Shown here: positions 7,392-15,869 of the stretch, piece by piece
How positions within the stretch are numbered: the first letter of the stretch is position 1
Layout: each line of letters starts with the position of its first letter
DNA from: Pseudomonas fluorescens
GTDB lineage: Bacteria; Pseudomonadota; Gammaproteobacteria; Pseudomonadales; Pseudomonadaceae
Assembly (NCBI RefSeq): GCF_902497625.1
Contig: NZ_CABVGX010000034.1
Span: forward strand, 1 to 64,000
Direction: 5' to 3'
DNA: 64,000 nt
Made by a program: the position numbers and the translations under genes
Notes under the pieces: generated by a model
What the model saw: the letters and a program-made list of their open reading frames with translations, nothing else
What the model was told of the DNA's origin: nothing
The model's database searches: none

Positions 7392-9293
7392 TTACATCTC
7401 CACCTGCGTCCCCAACTCAATCACCCGATTCAGCGGCAGATTGAAGAAACGCAAATTGCCATTGGCGTTCTTCAACATGAACGCGAACAACGCCTCGCGC
7501 CAGCGGGCCATGCCTTCCAGTTTGGAGGCAATGACCGTCTCGCGGCTGAGGAAGTAGGTGGTACGCATCGGGCTGAAATCGAGGTCGCTCAGGTGACACA
7601 ATGTCAGCGCTTGCGGCACATCCGGCTCGTCGACGAAGCCGAAGTGCAGGATCACCCGGAAGAAGCCTTCACCGTGGGACTCGACCTCGAAGCGACGGGT
7701 CGGAGGTACGCGCGGGATGTCTTCGTATACCACCGTCAGCAGCACCACTTGTTCGTGCAACACCTGGTTATGCAACAGGTTGTGCAGCAACGCGTGGGGC
7801 ACAGCGTCCGGGCGCGCGGTGAGGAACACGGCGGTACCCTGAACCCGATGCGGCGGTTGCACGGCAATACTGCTGATGAAAATCGGCAGCGGCAGCCCGC
7901 CCTCGTCCATGCGCTCGACCAGCAGCTGCTTGCCGCGCTTCCAGGTGGTCATCAGGACGAACAGTGCGATACCGGCGATCACCGGGAACGCGCCGCCCTG
8001 AATGATTTTCGGCACATTGGCGGCGAAGTACAGACCGTCCACCAGCAGGAAACCGAGCAACAGCGGAACCGCCAGAATAGGCGGCCACTTCCACAGCAGC
8101 AGGATCACCGCCGACACCAGGATGGTGGTCATCAGCATGGTGCCGGTCACGGCCACGCCGTAAGCCGAAGCCAGCGCGCCGGAAGACTCGAAACCCAGCA
8201 CCAGCAGGATCACGCCGACCATCAGCGACCAGTTAACCGCGCCAATGTAGATCTGACCCTGTTCGGCGCTGGAGGTGTGCTGGATGTGCATGCGCGGAAT
8301 ATAGCCGAGCTGGATCGCCTGACGGGTCAGGGAAAACGCACCGGAGATCACCGCTTGCGAGGCAATCACCGTGGCCATGGTCGACAAACCAACCAGCGGA
8401 ATCAGCGCCCAGCTTGGCGCCAGCAGATAGAACGGGTTGCGTGCTGCTTCCGGGTCGCCGAGCAGCAGTGCGCCCTGCCCGAAGTAATTCAGCATCAGCG
8501 CCGGCAACACGAGGATGAACCAAGCGCGGGCAATCGGCTTGCGGCCGAAGTGGCCCATGTCGGCGTACAGTGCCTCGGCGCCGGTCAAGGCCAGCACCAC
8601 GGCGCCAAGGATCGCTACGCCCATGCCCGGATGCACGACAAAAAAGCGCACGGCCCAGGCCGGGTTCATCGCTTGCAACACTTCGGGGTGTTGCAGGATG
8701 CCGTAGACGCCCAACGCGCCCAGCACCAAAAACCAGGTGACCATGATCGGGCCGAACAAAATGCCGATTCGCGCAGTGCCGTGACGTTGAATCAAAAAGA
8801 GCGCGACCAGCACGATCAAAGACAATGGCACCACCCAATGGTCGATGCCATCGAACGCAAGGCCCAGGCCCTCTACCGCCGACAGTACGGAAATCGCCGG
8901 GGTGATCATGCTGTCACCGTAAAAAAGCGCCGCGCCGATCAGACCGCAAACCACCAGCAGGCTACGCAACTTCGCATGCCCTGCCGCCGCGCGCCGAGCC
9001 AGCGCGGTCAAGGCCATGATGCCGCCCTCGCCCTGGTTGTCGGCCCGCAGCACGAACATCATGTATTTGATCGAGACCACCCAAATCAGCGACCAGAAGA
9101 TCAGTGCCAGAATCCCCAGCACGCCGTCATGATTGACGGGCACGCCGTAACCTCCTGAGAACACTTCCTTGAGGGTGTACAGAGGGCTTGTGCCGATGTC
9201 GCCATAAACTACCCCGACCGCTGCGACCAACATGCCGATCGGCTTCGCCGCCGAATGTTCCGCGCCCGCCGTCTGACTACTTGCCTGACCCAT
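7392..9293 (-). CDS. kup: Low-affinity potassium uptake transporter Kup
   Basis: Inner-membrane K+/H+ symporter of the KUP/HAK/KT family. The N-terminal VVYGDIGTSPLYTLKE is the family signature. About twelve hydrophobic segments fill residues 20-460 and a cytoplasmic domain follows. The 633 residues are a normal length. The ATG at 9293 has AGGAG 7 bases upstream. The gene is divergent from rimO, as in the same chromosomal neighbourhood of P. aeruginosa (from memory, PA0916-PA0917). Confidence 0.95.
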   Translation of the reverse strand: MGQASSQTAGAEHSAAKPIGMLVAAVGVVYGDIGTSPLYTLKEVFSGGYGVPVNHDGVLGILALIFWSLIWVVSIKYMMFVLRADNQGEGGIMALTALARRAAAGHAKLRSLLVVCGLIGAALFYGDSMITPAISVLSAVEGLGLAFDGIDHWVVPLSLIVLVALFLIQRHGTARIGILFGPIMVTWFLVLGALGVYGILQHPEVLQAMNPAWAVRFFVVHPGMGVAILGAVVLALTGAEALYADMGHFGRKPIARAWFILVLPALMLNYFGQGALLLGDPEAARNPFYLLAPSWALIPLVGLSTMATVIASQAVISGAFSLTRQAIQLGYIPRMHIQHTSSAEQGQIYIGAVNWSLMVGVILLVLGFESSGALASAYGVAVTGTMLMTTILVSAVILLLWKWPPILAVPLLLGFLLVDGLYFAANVPKIIQGGAFPVIAGIALFVLMTTWKRGKQLLVERMDEGGLPLPIFISSIAVQPPHRVQGTAVFLTARPDAVPHALLHNLLHNQVLHEQVVLLTVVYEDIPRVPPTRRFEVESHGEGFFRVILHFGFVDEPDVPQALTLCHLSDLDFSPMRTTYFLSRETVIASKLEGMARWREALFAFMLKNANGNLRFFNLPLNRVIELGTQVEM

Positions 9294-9581
9294 CCCACAC
9301 TCCTGATACCCAGACCGGACTTCTTCGGAAAAAGCACTATGCTTAGCTGCGCAGCATGCGCTGTTTTACTAACTGTTACAGACGTTTTGTTGACTGCGAA
9401 AAATCGATAAAGCTCAAAACCGCGAAGCATAGCGCAGCACTCGTCGTATTTCCCCGCATAAAGCTGGTCAAGTGCGCGTCCCATCGCTAGAATTGCGCAC
9501 TTTTTGATCAGAGGCATACCAAGTGCCCGTCAGCCGCCTTGCCGCCCTCGGCATCAGGCGTCACAAATACCGAGGTTAGAC

Positions 9582-10919
9582 ATGTCCACAGCTCCTGCGC
9601 CGGCCAATCCAAAGGTTGGTTTCGTATCCCTGGGTTGCCCCAAAGCACTGGTCGACTCCGAGCGCATCCTTACCCAGCTGCGCATGGAAGGCTATGACGT
9701 GGTGTCCACGTATCAGGACGCAGACGTCGTGGTGGTGAACACCTGCGGCTTCATCGATTCGGCCAAGGCTGAATCTTTGGAAGTGATCGGCGAAGCGATC
9801 AAGGAAAACGGCAAGGTCATCGTTACCGGCTGCATGGGCGTGGAAGAAGGCAACATTCGCAAGATTCACCCAAGCGTGCTGTCCGTGACCGGTCCGCAGC
9901 AGTACGAGCAAGTGGTCAATGCCGTGCATGACGCCGTGCCGCCGCGCCAGGATCACAACCCGCTGATCGATCTGGTGCCACCGCAAGGGATCAAGCTGAC
10001 GCCGCGTCACTACGCGTACCTGAAGATTTCCGAAGGCTGCAACCACAGCTGCAGCTTCTGCATCATCCCCTCGATGCGCGGCAAACTGGTCAGCCGTCCG
10101 GTCGGCGACGTGCTCGACGAGGCCCAGCGCCTGGTCAAGGCCGGCGTCAAAGAGTTGCTGGTGATTTCGCAAGACACCAGCGCCTACGGCGTCGACGTGA
10201 AATACCGCACCGGTTTCTGGAACGGCGCGCCGGTGAAAACCCGCATGACCGAACTCTGCGAAGCCCTGAGCAGCCTCGGCGTATGGGTGCGCTTGCACTA
10301 TGTTTACCCGTATCCGCACGTCGACGAGCTGATTCCGCTGATGGCTGCCGGGAAAATCCTGCCGTACCTGGACATCCCGTTCCAGCACGCCAGCCCGAAA
10401 GTCCTCAAGTCAATGAAACGCCCGGCGTTTGAAGACAAGACCCTGGCGCGCATCAAGAACTGGCGCGAGATCTGCCCGGACCTGATCATCCGGTCGACCT
10501 TCATCGTCGGCTTCCCTGGCGAGACCGAAGAAGACTTCCAGTATTTGCTTAACTGGCTGACCGAGGCCCAACTCGACCGCGTCGGCTGCTTCCAGTACTC
10601 GCCGGTTGAAGGCGCGCCGGCCAACCTGCTGGACCTGGAGATCGTGCCGGACGACGTCAAGCAGGATCGCTGGGACCGCTTCATGGCGCATCAGCAAGCG
10701 ATCAGCTCGGCACGTCTGCAAATGCGCGTTGGCCGTGAAATCGAAGTGCTGGTCGATGAAGTCGACGAGCAAGGCGCGGTCGGCCGCTGCTTCTTCGATG
10801 CCCCGGAAATCGACGGCAACGTGTTCATCGACAACGGCAGCAACCTGAAACCGGGCGATAAAGTCTGGTGCAAAGTGACCGATGCCGACGAATACGACCT
10901 GTGGGCTGAACAGATCTAA
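9582..10919 (+). CDS. rimO: Ribosomal protein S12 methylthiotransferase RimO
   Basis: Radical-SAM enzyme adding a methylthio group to an aspartate of ribosomal protein S12. Three N-terminal cysteines for the auxiliary cluster are in GCPKAL, NTCGF and TGCMG. The radical-SAM motif CNHSCSFC gives C153, C157 and C160. The last ~70 residues form a TRAM RNA-binding domain. I chose the ATG at 9582 (445 residues) because the longer frame upstream adds 26 non-conserved residues; GAGGTT precedes it as ribosome site. A terminator follows directly. Confidence 0.96.
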   Translation: MSTAPAPANPKVGFVSLGCPKALVDSERILTQLRMEGYDVVSTYQDADVVVVNTCGFIDSAKAESLEVIGEAIKENGKVIVTGCMGVEEGNIRKIHPSVLSVTGPQQYEQVVNAVHDAVPPRQDHNPLIDLVPPQGIKLTPRHYAYLKISEGCNHSCSFCIIPSMRGKLVSRPVGDVLDEAQRLVKAGVKELLVISQDTSAYGVDVKYRTGFWNGAPVKTRMTELCEALSSLGVWVRLHYVYPYPHVDELIPLMAAGKILPYLDIPFQHASPKVLKSMKRPAFEDKTLARIKNWREICPDLIIRSTFIVGFPGETEEDFQYLLNWLTEAQLDRVGCFQYSPVEGAPANLLDLEIVPDDVKQDRWDRFMAHQQAISSARLQMRVGREIEVLVDEVDEQGAVGRCFFDAPEIDGNVFIDNGSNLKPGDKVWCKVTDADEYDLWAEQI

Positions 10920-10933
10920 AAGCAAAAAATACG

Positions 10934-10970
10934 AAAGCCCTGCTCTCCTGGCGAGATGCGGGGCTTTTTT
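10934..10970 (+). terminator. Terminator after rimO
   Basis: AAAGCCC and GGGCTTTTTT form a stem shortly after the rimO stop codon, ending in six T. Confidence 0.85.
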
Positions 10971-11030
10971 AGGTCTATCGTTTGAGGGTGAAAAGGACGC
11001 ATGACACCAACGACTCAAGGAGCCCCGGCC

Positions 11031-11504
11031 ATGGGCCAACATTCGGTCATTCACACGCCGAGACAGCGCGACTACGTGGAACTCACGCGGGTATGGGAAG
11101 CCTCGGTGCGCGCCACCCATGATTTTCTGCCCGACAGCTACATTGAACTGCTGAAAAATCTGGTACTGACCCGCTACCTGGATGCGGTGATGCTGGTCTG
11201 CACCAAAGATTCGCGGCAACGCATCACCGGTTTTGCCGGGGTCGCGGTGGGCAAGATTGAAATGCTGTTCATCGATCCGGCCCATCGGGGTCAGGGTTTG
11301 GGCAAGCAGTTGCTGCGTTACGCCATGGAGCAGTTCAACGCCGATCAGCTGGACGTCAACGAGCAGAATACCCAGGCGCTGGCGTTTTACCTCAAGCAGG
11401 GTTTCGAGGTGGTCGGCCGCTCGGAGGTGGACGGGATGGATCAGCCTTATCCGTTGCTGCACATGCGGTTGCGCCAAAACCAGCAGCGTTCACAACATGC
11501 CTGA
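11031..11504 (+). CDS. GNAT N-acetyltransferase, YjaB-like
   Basis: A 157-residue single GNAT domain. It shares with E. coli YjaB the stretches ATHDFL, LFIDP-x-x-RGxGxG (acetyl-CoA loop), VNEQNxQA, FYxxxGF and GRSEVD...PYPLL, so it is very likely an orthologue or close paralogue. The acetylated substrate is unknown. I chose ATG 11031, with AAGGAG 8 bases upstream; an in-frame ATG at 11001 has a weaker, too-close ribosome site. The gene stands alone between the rimO terminator and a REPIN. Confidence 0.85.
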   Translation: MGQHSVIHTPRQRDYVELTRVWEASVRATHDFLPDSYIELLKNLVLTRYLDAVMLVCTKDSRQRITGFAGVAVGKIEMLFIDPAHRGQGLGKQLLRYAMEQFNADQLDVNEQNTQALAFYLKQGFEVVGRSEVDGMDQPYPLLHMRLRQNQQRSQHA

Positions 11505-11516
11505 CGCCATAGAACC

Positions 11517-11607
11517 CCTGTGGGAGCTGGCCTGCCAGCGATGCAGACGCTACGGTTTGTCAGATACACCGAGGTGATGCAATCGCTGGCAGGCCAGCTC
11601 CCACAGG
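11517..11607. repeat. REPIN: inverted pair of REP sequences
   Basis: Left arm 11517-11542 (CCTGTGGGAGCTGGCCTGCC...) and right arm 11582-11607 are exact reverse complements around a ~40-base centre. The GTGGGAGCTGG core is a common P. fluorescens REP type, thought to be moved by RAYT transposases encoded elsewhere. Confidence 0.9.
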
Positions 11608-11691
11608 AAATTCAGCCGTACTGAAATGGACCCGCGATTAACCGGCGCCAGGCAGGTACAATGCCTACCCCTTTTTTGTTACGGCCCTGTC

Positions 11692-12402
11692 ATGACTGAC
11701 CCGATTCGTCTCTCCAAACGCCTCATCGAACTCGTCGGCTGTTCCCGTCGGGAGGCTGAGCTGTTCATTGAGGGCGGCTGGGTCACCGTGGACGGTGAGG
11801 TCATCGACGAGCCGCAATTCAAGGTCGACACGCAGAAGGTCGAGCTCGATCCGCAAGCCCAGGCTACTGCGCCAGAGCCGGTGACTATTCTGTTCAACGT
11901 TCCTGCTGACATGGACGCGGAAACGGCCATGGCTACCATCAGCGCCGAAACCCTGAGCGAAGAACATCGCTTCAGCAAACGCCCGCTCAAGGGCCACTTC
12001 CTGCGCCTGACCGCCAGCACTGATCTGCAGGCCAACGCCAGCGGTCTGTTGGTGTTCACTCAGGACTGGAAGATCCTGCGCAAGCTGACCGCCGATGCCG
12101 CAAAAATCGAGCAGGAGTATGTGGTCGAGGTTGAAGGCGAGATGGTGGCTCACGGCCTCAACCGTCTGAATCACGGCCTGACGTACAAGGGCAAGGAACT
12201 GCCGGCGGTGAAAGCCAGCTGGCAGAACGAAAACCGTCTGCGCTTTGCGATGAAGAACCCGCAACCGGGGGTCATCGCCCTGTTCTGCCAGGCCGTAGGC
12301 CTCAAGGTCGTTGCGATTCGGCGCATCCGCATAGGCGGCGTGTCCATCGGCAAAGTACCGCTGGGCCAATGGCGCTACCTGTCCGGCAAAGAAAAGTTTT
12401 AA
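11692..12402 (+). CDS. RsuA/RluF-like pseudouridine synthase fold protein lacking the usual catalytic Asp
   Basis: The 236 residues begin with an S4 RNA-binding domain (about 5-45, LIELVGCSRREAELFIEGGWV), then a pseudouridine synthase fold. The conserved GLLVFT-D of motif II is present at 118-125. In active relatives this is preceded by GRLD-x-x-[ST]-x-GLL, where Asp is the nucleophile. Here the aligned residues read DLQANASGLL, which places Gln113 at the catalytic position; Asp111 lies two residues earlier. The protein may be inactive as a synthase and act by binding rRNA, or may use a shifted loop. I chose ATG 11692 because similarity begins there. Confidence 0.8.
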   Translation: MTDPIRLSKRLIELVGCSRREAELFIEGGWVTVDGEVIDEPQFKVDTQKVELDPQAQATAPEPVTILFNVPADMDAETAMATISAETLSEEHRFSKRPLKGHFLRLTASTDLQANASGLLVFTQDWKILRKLTADAAKIEQEYVVEVEGEMVAHGLNRLNHGLTYKGKELPAVKASWQNENRLRFAMKNPQPGVIALFCQAVGLKVVAIRRIRIGGVSIGKVPLGQWRYLSGKEKF

Positions 12403-12478
12403 GACTTGTCACGCCGCCCCACTTTTTCGGCGTCGCTGTGTAAGCGGCGCCCACTGCTGAATATCAGGATTGCACACC

Positions 12479-12946
12479 ATGATTCATAACGACGTACTGC
12501 GCAGCGTGCGCTACATGCTCGACATCAGCGACAAGAAAGTCATCGAGATCATCAAGCTCGGCGGCATGGACGTGAGCCTCGAGGATTTGCAGACGTACCT
12601 CGACAAGAAAGAGGAGGACGAAGAAGGCTTCGTACGTTGCCCGGACGAGGTCATGGCGCATTTCCTTGATGGCCTGGTGACCTTCAAACGCGGCAAGGAC
12701 GAAAGCCGTCCGCCGCAGCCGATCGAAACGCCAGTGACCAACAACATCATCCTGAAGAAACTGCGTGTGGCCTTCGAACTGAAGGAAGACGACATGCACG
12801 CCATTCTCAAAGCTTCCGAGTTCCCGGTCTCCAAGCCGGAACTGAGCGCACTGTTCCGCAAGTTCGGCCACACCAACTATCGCCCGTGCGGCGACCAGTT
12901 GCTGCGCAACTTCCTCAAGGGGCTCACTCTGCGAGTGAGAGCGTAA
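12479..12946 (+). CDS. DUF1456 (YehS-like) protein
   Basis: A 155-residue soluble protein with two copies of the ~65-residue DUF1456 unit, beginning NDVLRSVRYMLD and NNIILKKLRVAFEL. Each contains a helical region ending in an FLDGLV/FLKGLT-type helix. The family (E. coli YehS) has no established function. An AGGA ribosome site lies 9 bases before ATG 12479; the open frame also allows a TTG at 12470. The gene ends just before a tandem palindrome that may serve as its transcription end. Confidence 0.85.
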   Translation: MIHNDVLRSVRYMLDISDKKVIEIIKLGGMDVSLEDLQTYLDKKEEDEEGFVRCPDEVMAHFLDGLVTFKRGKDESRPPQPIETPVTNNIILKKLRVAFELKEDDMHAILKASEFPVSKPELSALFRKFGHTNYRPCGDQLLRNFLKGLTLRVRA

Positions 12947-12948
12947 AA

Positions 12949-13018
12949 AAGCTGCAAGCTGCAAGCTGCAAGCTTGAAGCGGAACCCGATCCTCTTGCAG
13001 CTTGCAGCTTGCAGCTTG
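12949..13018. repeat. Palindrome built of AAGCTGC heptamers
   Basis: About 3.5 copies of a 7-base unit (AAGCTGC) face the same number of reverse-complement copies (GCAGCTT) across a ~20-base loop. It lies directly after the DUF1456 stop codon. A related, less regular element occurs at 33122-33197. It would form a very stable RNA hairpin, but no T-run follows. Confidence 0.9.
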
Positions 13019-13118
13019 TATCTGGGCCGAATGGCCCCCCATTCCTCGCAAAAATAGTGGCTCCGCTTCATGCGGCTGACGACTAGGGTGTAATCACCCT
13101 CAGCTCTCAGGATTTGCC

Positions 13119-13890
13119 ATGCACCCATACTTTTCCCTGCAAGGCCGCACCGCTCTGGTGACCGGCGGCACCCGTGGTATTGGCAAAATGATTGCCAAGG
13201 CTTATGTCGAGGCCGGCGCCACCGTCTACGTCTGCTCCCGCGATGCCGAAGCCTGCCAGCAAACGGCTGACGAACTCAGTGCGCTTGGCCGATGCCACGG
13301 GGTCGCAGCAAACCTCGCCACTGAAGCGGGCGTACAGCAACTGGCGACGCGGTTGGGACAACAGATCACGCATCTGGACATCCTGGTCAACAACGCGGGC
13401 ACCACATGGGGTGCCCCGCTGGAAAGCTATCCGGTGAAGGGCTGGGAAAAAGTCATGCAGCTCAACGTGACCTCAGTGTTCAACTGCATCCAGCAGTTTC
13501 TGCCCCTGCTGCGCAAAGCCGGCTCGGCCGCAAATCCGGCGCGCATCATCAACATCGGCTCAGTGGCGGGTATTTTCGTCCTTCGGCGAACAGGCTTACG
13601 CCTATGGGCCGAGCAAGGCAGCGCTGCATCAATTGTCGCGGATTCTGGCGCGAGAACTGGTGGGTCAGCACATCAACGTCAACGTGATTGCACCAGGACG
13701 GTTTCCGAGCAAGATGACCCAGCATATCGGGAACGATGAGCAGGCGCTGGCGGAGGATACGGCGTTGATTCCGATGAAACGTTGGGGGCGTGAGGAAGAA
13801 ATGGCGGCGCTGGCGATCAGTCTGGCGAGTACGGCGGGAGCGTATATGACCGGGAATATTATTCCTCTGGATGGTGGGTTCAGTCTGTAA
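13119..13890 (+). pseudogene. rhlG: rhlG-like SDR reductase interrupted by a frameshift
   Basis: From memory the protein resembles P. aeruginosa RhlG, an NADPH-dependent 3-oxoacyl reductase linked to rhamnolipid and fatty-acid metabolism. The first frame (13119 to ~13575) has the cofactor motif TGGTRGIG, NNAG and INIGSVAGI. The reading then breaks: a run of four T at 13573-13576 has one base more than needed. Skipping one T restores SSFGEQAYAYGPSKAALHQL with the catalytic YxxxK, and the frame stays open to 13890 (GNIIPLDGGFSL). Unrepaired, the product ends at 13739 without the active-site Tyr and Lys. It is either a true null mutation or a single-base sequencing error in a homopolymer. Confidence 0.88.
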
Positions 13891-13904
13891 TCCGCGTTGC
13901 GGCC

Positions 13905-13980
13905 ATCGCGAGCAGGCTCGCTCCCACACTGGATCTCCTGTGCACCATAGATCACCTGTGGGAGCGAGCCTGCTCGCGAA
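13905..13980. repeat. REPIN (GTGGGAGCGAGCCTGCTCGCG type)
   Basis: Arms 13907-13928 and 13957-13978 are exact reverse complements around a 28-base centre, located between rhlG and trmO. Confidence 0.9.
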
Positions 13981-14058
13981 GTGGCCGGCACAAGCACCCC
14001 TGAATTCAGTTTGATCGGGTTATCATGCCCGCCCAGATTCCCGCCTCGACCCCAGACC

Positions 14059-14757
14059 ATGACCTACAGCGTTTCCCCGATCGGCTTCGTGCGCTCCTGC
14101 TTCAAGGAGAAGTTCGCCATCCCGCGCCAGCCACAACTGGCCCCGGCCGCTCGCGGTGTACTGGAACTGGTCGCACCCTTCAATCAGGGCGAAGCCGTGC
14201 AAGGTCTGGAGCAGGTCAGCCACGTCTGGCTACTGTTTCTGTTTCATCAGGCGCTGGAGGACAAGCCGCGCTTGAAAGTCCGCCCTCCTCGCCTGGGTGG
14301 CAACAAATCCATGGGCGTTTTTGCCACCCGAGCCACGCACCGGCCGAATGGCATCGGTCAATCCGTGGTCAAGCTGGATAAGGTGGAGGCCGATCGCCTG
14401 TGGATATCCGGCATTGATCTGCTGGATGGCACACCCATTCTCGACATCAAGCCCTACGTGCCGTACGCCGACATCATCGACTCGGCCTCCAACACCATCG
14501 CCAGCGCAGCGCCGCAGCTGATTGCTGTGCAGTGGACGGATACGGCGCTGATCCAGGCTCACGAGCATGCTCAGCGCCTTGACGAGCCCTTGGTTGCCCT
14601 GATTGAGCAATGTCTGGCGCAGGATCCGCGCCCGGCGTATCAAACCACGGTCCCGGAGCGTGAATACGGCGCGCAATTGTGGGATGTGGATGTGCGTTGG
14701 CATTACCCCGAGGTGGGTCTGATCCGGGTCCTGGAAGTTATTACCGTTAAGGGTTGA
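14059..14757 (+). CDS. trmO: tRNA (N6-threonylcarbamoyladenosine-37 N6)-methyltransferase TrmO
   Basis: SAM-dependent enzyme that methylates t6A at position 37 of threonine tRNA. The 232 residues have the TsaA/YaeB beta-barrel domain first (SPIGFVRSCFKEKFAIPRQP, VWLLFLFH, GVFATRATHRPNGIGQS, DLLDGTPILDIKPYVPY) and a small C-terminal domain. I chose the ATG at 14059 because the family starts there; no clear ribosome site precedes it, so translation may be weak. A terminator closes the gene. Confidence 0.93.
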   Translation: MTYSVSPIGFVRSCFKEKFAIPRQPQLAPAARGVLELVAPFNQGEAVQGLEQVSHVWLLFLFHQALEDKPRLKVRPPRLGGNKSMGVFATRATHRPNGIGQSVVKLDKVEADRLWISGIDLLDGTPILDIKPYVPYADIIDSASNTIASAAPQLIAVQWTDTALIQAHEHAQRLDEPLVALIEQCLAQDPRPAYQTTVPEREYGAQLWDVDVRWHYPEVGLIRVLEVITVKG

Positions 14758-14770
14758 ACGCCAAAAACGC

Positions 14771-14808
14771 AAAAGCCCGCGCTACCTCTGAAGGCAACGC
14801 GGGCTTTT
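14771..14808. terminator. Terminator after trmO
   Basis: AAAAGCCCGCG and CGCGGGCTTTT form a perfect 11-base stem a few bases past the stop codon, usable in both directions. Confidence 0.88.
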
Positions 14809-14828
14809 CGATGGTCACCATCAAACCC

Positions 14829-14921
14829 ATGTGGGAGCGAGTCTGCTCGCGATGGCGGCGTAACATTCAACGATGACGTTGACGGACAGTCCGCTATCGC
14901 GAGCAGGTTCGCTCCCACAAG
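14829..14921. repeat. REPIN between trmO and fpr
   Basis: GTGGGAGCGAGTCTGCTCGCGAT and its near reverse complement (one base differing) flank a ~40-base centre. The type is the same as at 13905-13980 and 42122-42215. Confidence 0.88.
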
Positions 14922-14941
14922 TAGAGCAGTGCAGTGGTTTC

Positions 14942-15721
14942 TTACTTCTCGACAAATGCTCGCTCGATCAGGTAATCACCCGGCTCGCGCATACGCGGCG
15001 AAACCTTCAGGCCGAAGCTGTTCAAGACTTCGCTGGTTTCGTCGAGCATGCTCGGGCTACCGCACAGCATGGCGCGGTCGTCCTGCGGGTTGATCGGTGG
15101 CAGACCGATGTCGCTGAATAGCTTGCCGCTGCGCATCAGGTCGGTCAAACGGCCTTCGTTCTCGAACGGTTCGCGGGTCACGGTCGGGTAGTAGATCAAC
15201 TTGTCACGCAGGGACTCGCCGAAAAATTCGTTCTGCGGCAGGTGCTCGGTGATGAACTCGCGGTAAGCGACTTCGTTGACGTAACGCACGCCGTGGCAAA
15301 GGATCACTTTCTCGAAACGCTCGTAGGTTTCCGGGTCCTGGATGACGCTCATGAACGGCGCCAGACCGGTACCTGTACTGAGCAGGTACAAATGTTTGCC
15401 AGGCTTCAAGTCATCCAGAACCAGCGTGCCGGTAGGCTTCTTGCTGATGATGATCTCGTCGCCTTCCTTCAGATGCTGCAACTGGGAAGTCAGCGGACCG
15501 TCAGGCACCTTGATGCTGAAAAACTCGAGATGCTCTTCCCAGTTCGGGCTGGCAATCGAGTAAGCCCGCATGAGCGGCCGGCCGTTGGGTTGTTGCAGGC
15601 CGATCATCACGAACTGACCGTTCTCGAAGCGCAGGCCCGGATCGCGGGTGCACTTGAAGCTGAACAGAGTGTCATTCCAGTGATGAACACTGAGGACACG
15701 CTCGTGGTTCATGTTGCTCAT
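14942..15721 (-). CDS. fpr: Ferredoxin/flavodoxin-NADP+ reductase
   Basis: FAD enzyme exchanging electrons between NADPH and ferredoxin, used in oxidative-stress defence and iron-sulfur maintenance. The 259 residues hold the FAD motif RAYSIASP, the NADP-binding region LSTGTGLAPFMS and a C-terminal AFVEK, as in bacterial class-I Fpr. The ATG at 15721 fits the family N-terminus (MSNMNHERVLSVHHW); an upstream extension is not conserved. It is divergent from the LysR gene that follows, whose Pseudomonas counterpart FinR activates fpr under superoxide. Confidence 0.95.
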   Translation of the reverse strand: MSNMNHERVLSVHHWNDTLFSFKCTRDPGLRFENGQFVMIGLQQPNGRPLMRAYSIASPNWEEHLEFFSIKVPDGPLTSQLQHLKEGDEIIISKKPTGTLVLDDLKPGKHLYLLSTGTGLAPFMSVIQDPETYERFEKVILCHGVRYVNEVAYREFITEHLPQNEFFGESLRDKLIYYPTVTREPFENEGRLTDLMRSGKLFSDIGLPPINPQDDRAMLCGSPSMLDETSEVLNSFGLKVSPRMREPGDYLIERAFVEK

Positions 15722-15869
15722 GTACGTGGGACTCCTGGGAATTTGGTCTGCGCGTGCTTGGCGCCTGCTGCTTGAAAAAAACAGTTGTGCGCAATTGCAT
15801 CGCATTCTAATAGCAGTAACAATATCTGTTAAATGGATTATTAAGATAAGGGTTATCGGTTATATAGAT
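15722..15869. promoter_or_regulatory. Divergent fpr/finR control region
   Basis: A 148-base A/T-rich interval. A dyad TATCT-N16-AGATA (15823-15848) lies close to the finR start and is a possible LysR-type binding site. FinR control of fpr is known in Pseudomonas; the exact site here is a guess. Confidence 0.4.

Noticed and set aside
7593..9158. 521-codon open frame antisense to kup
   Set aside because: Its His/Gln/Arg-rich sequence is the complement of hydrophobic codons in kup; no ribosome site or family similarity.
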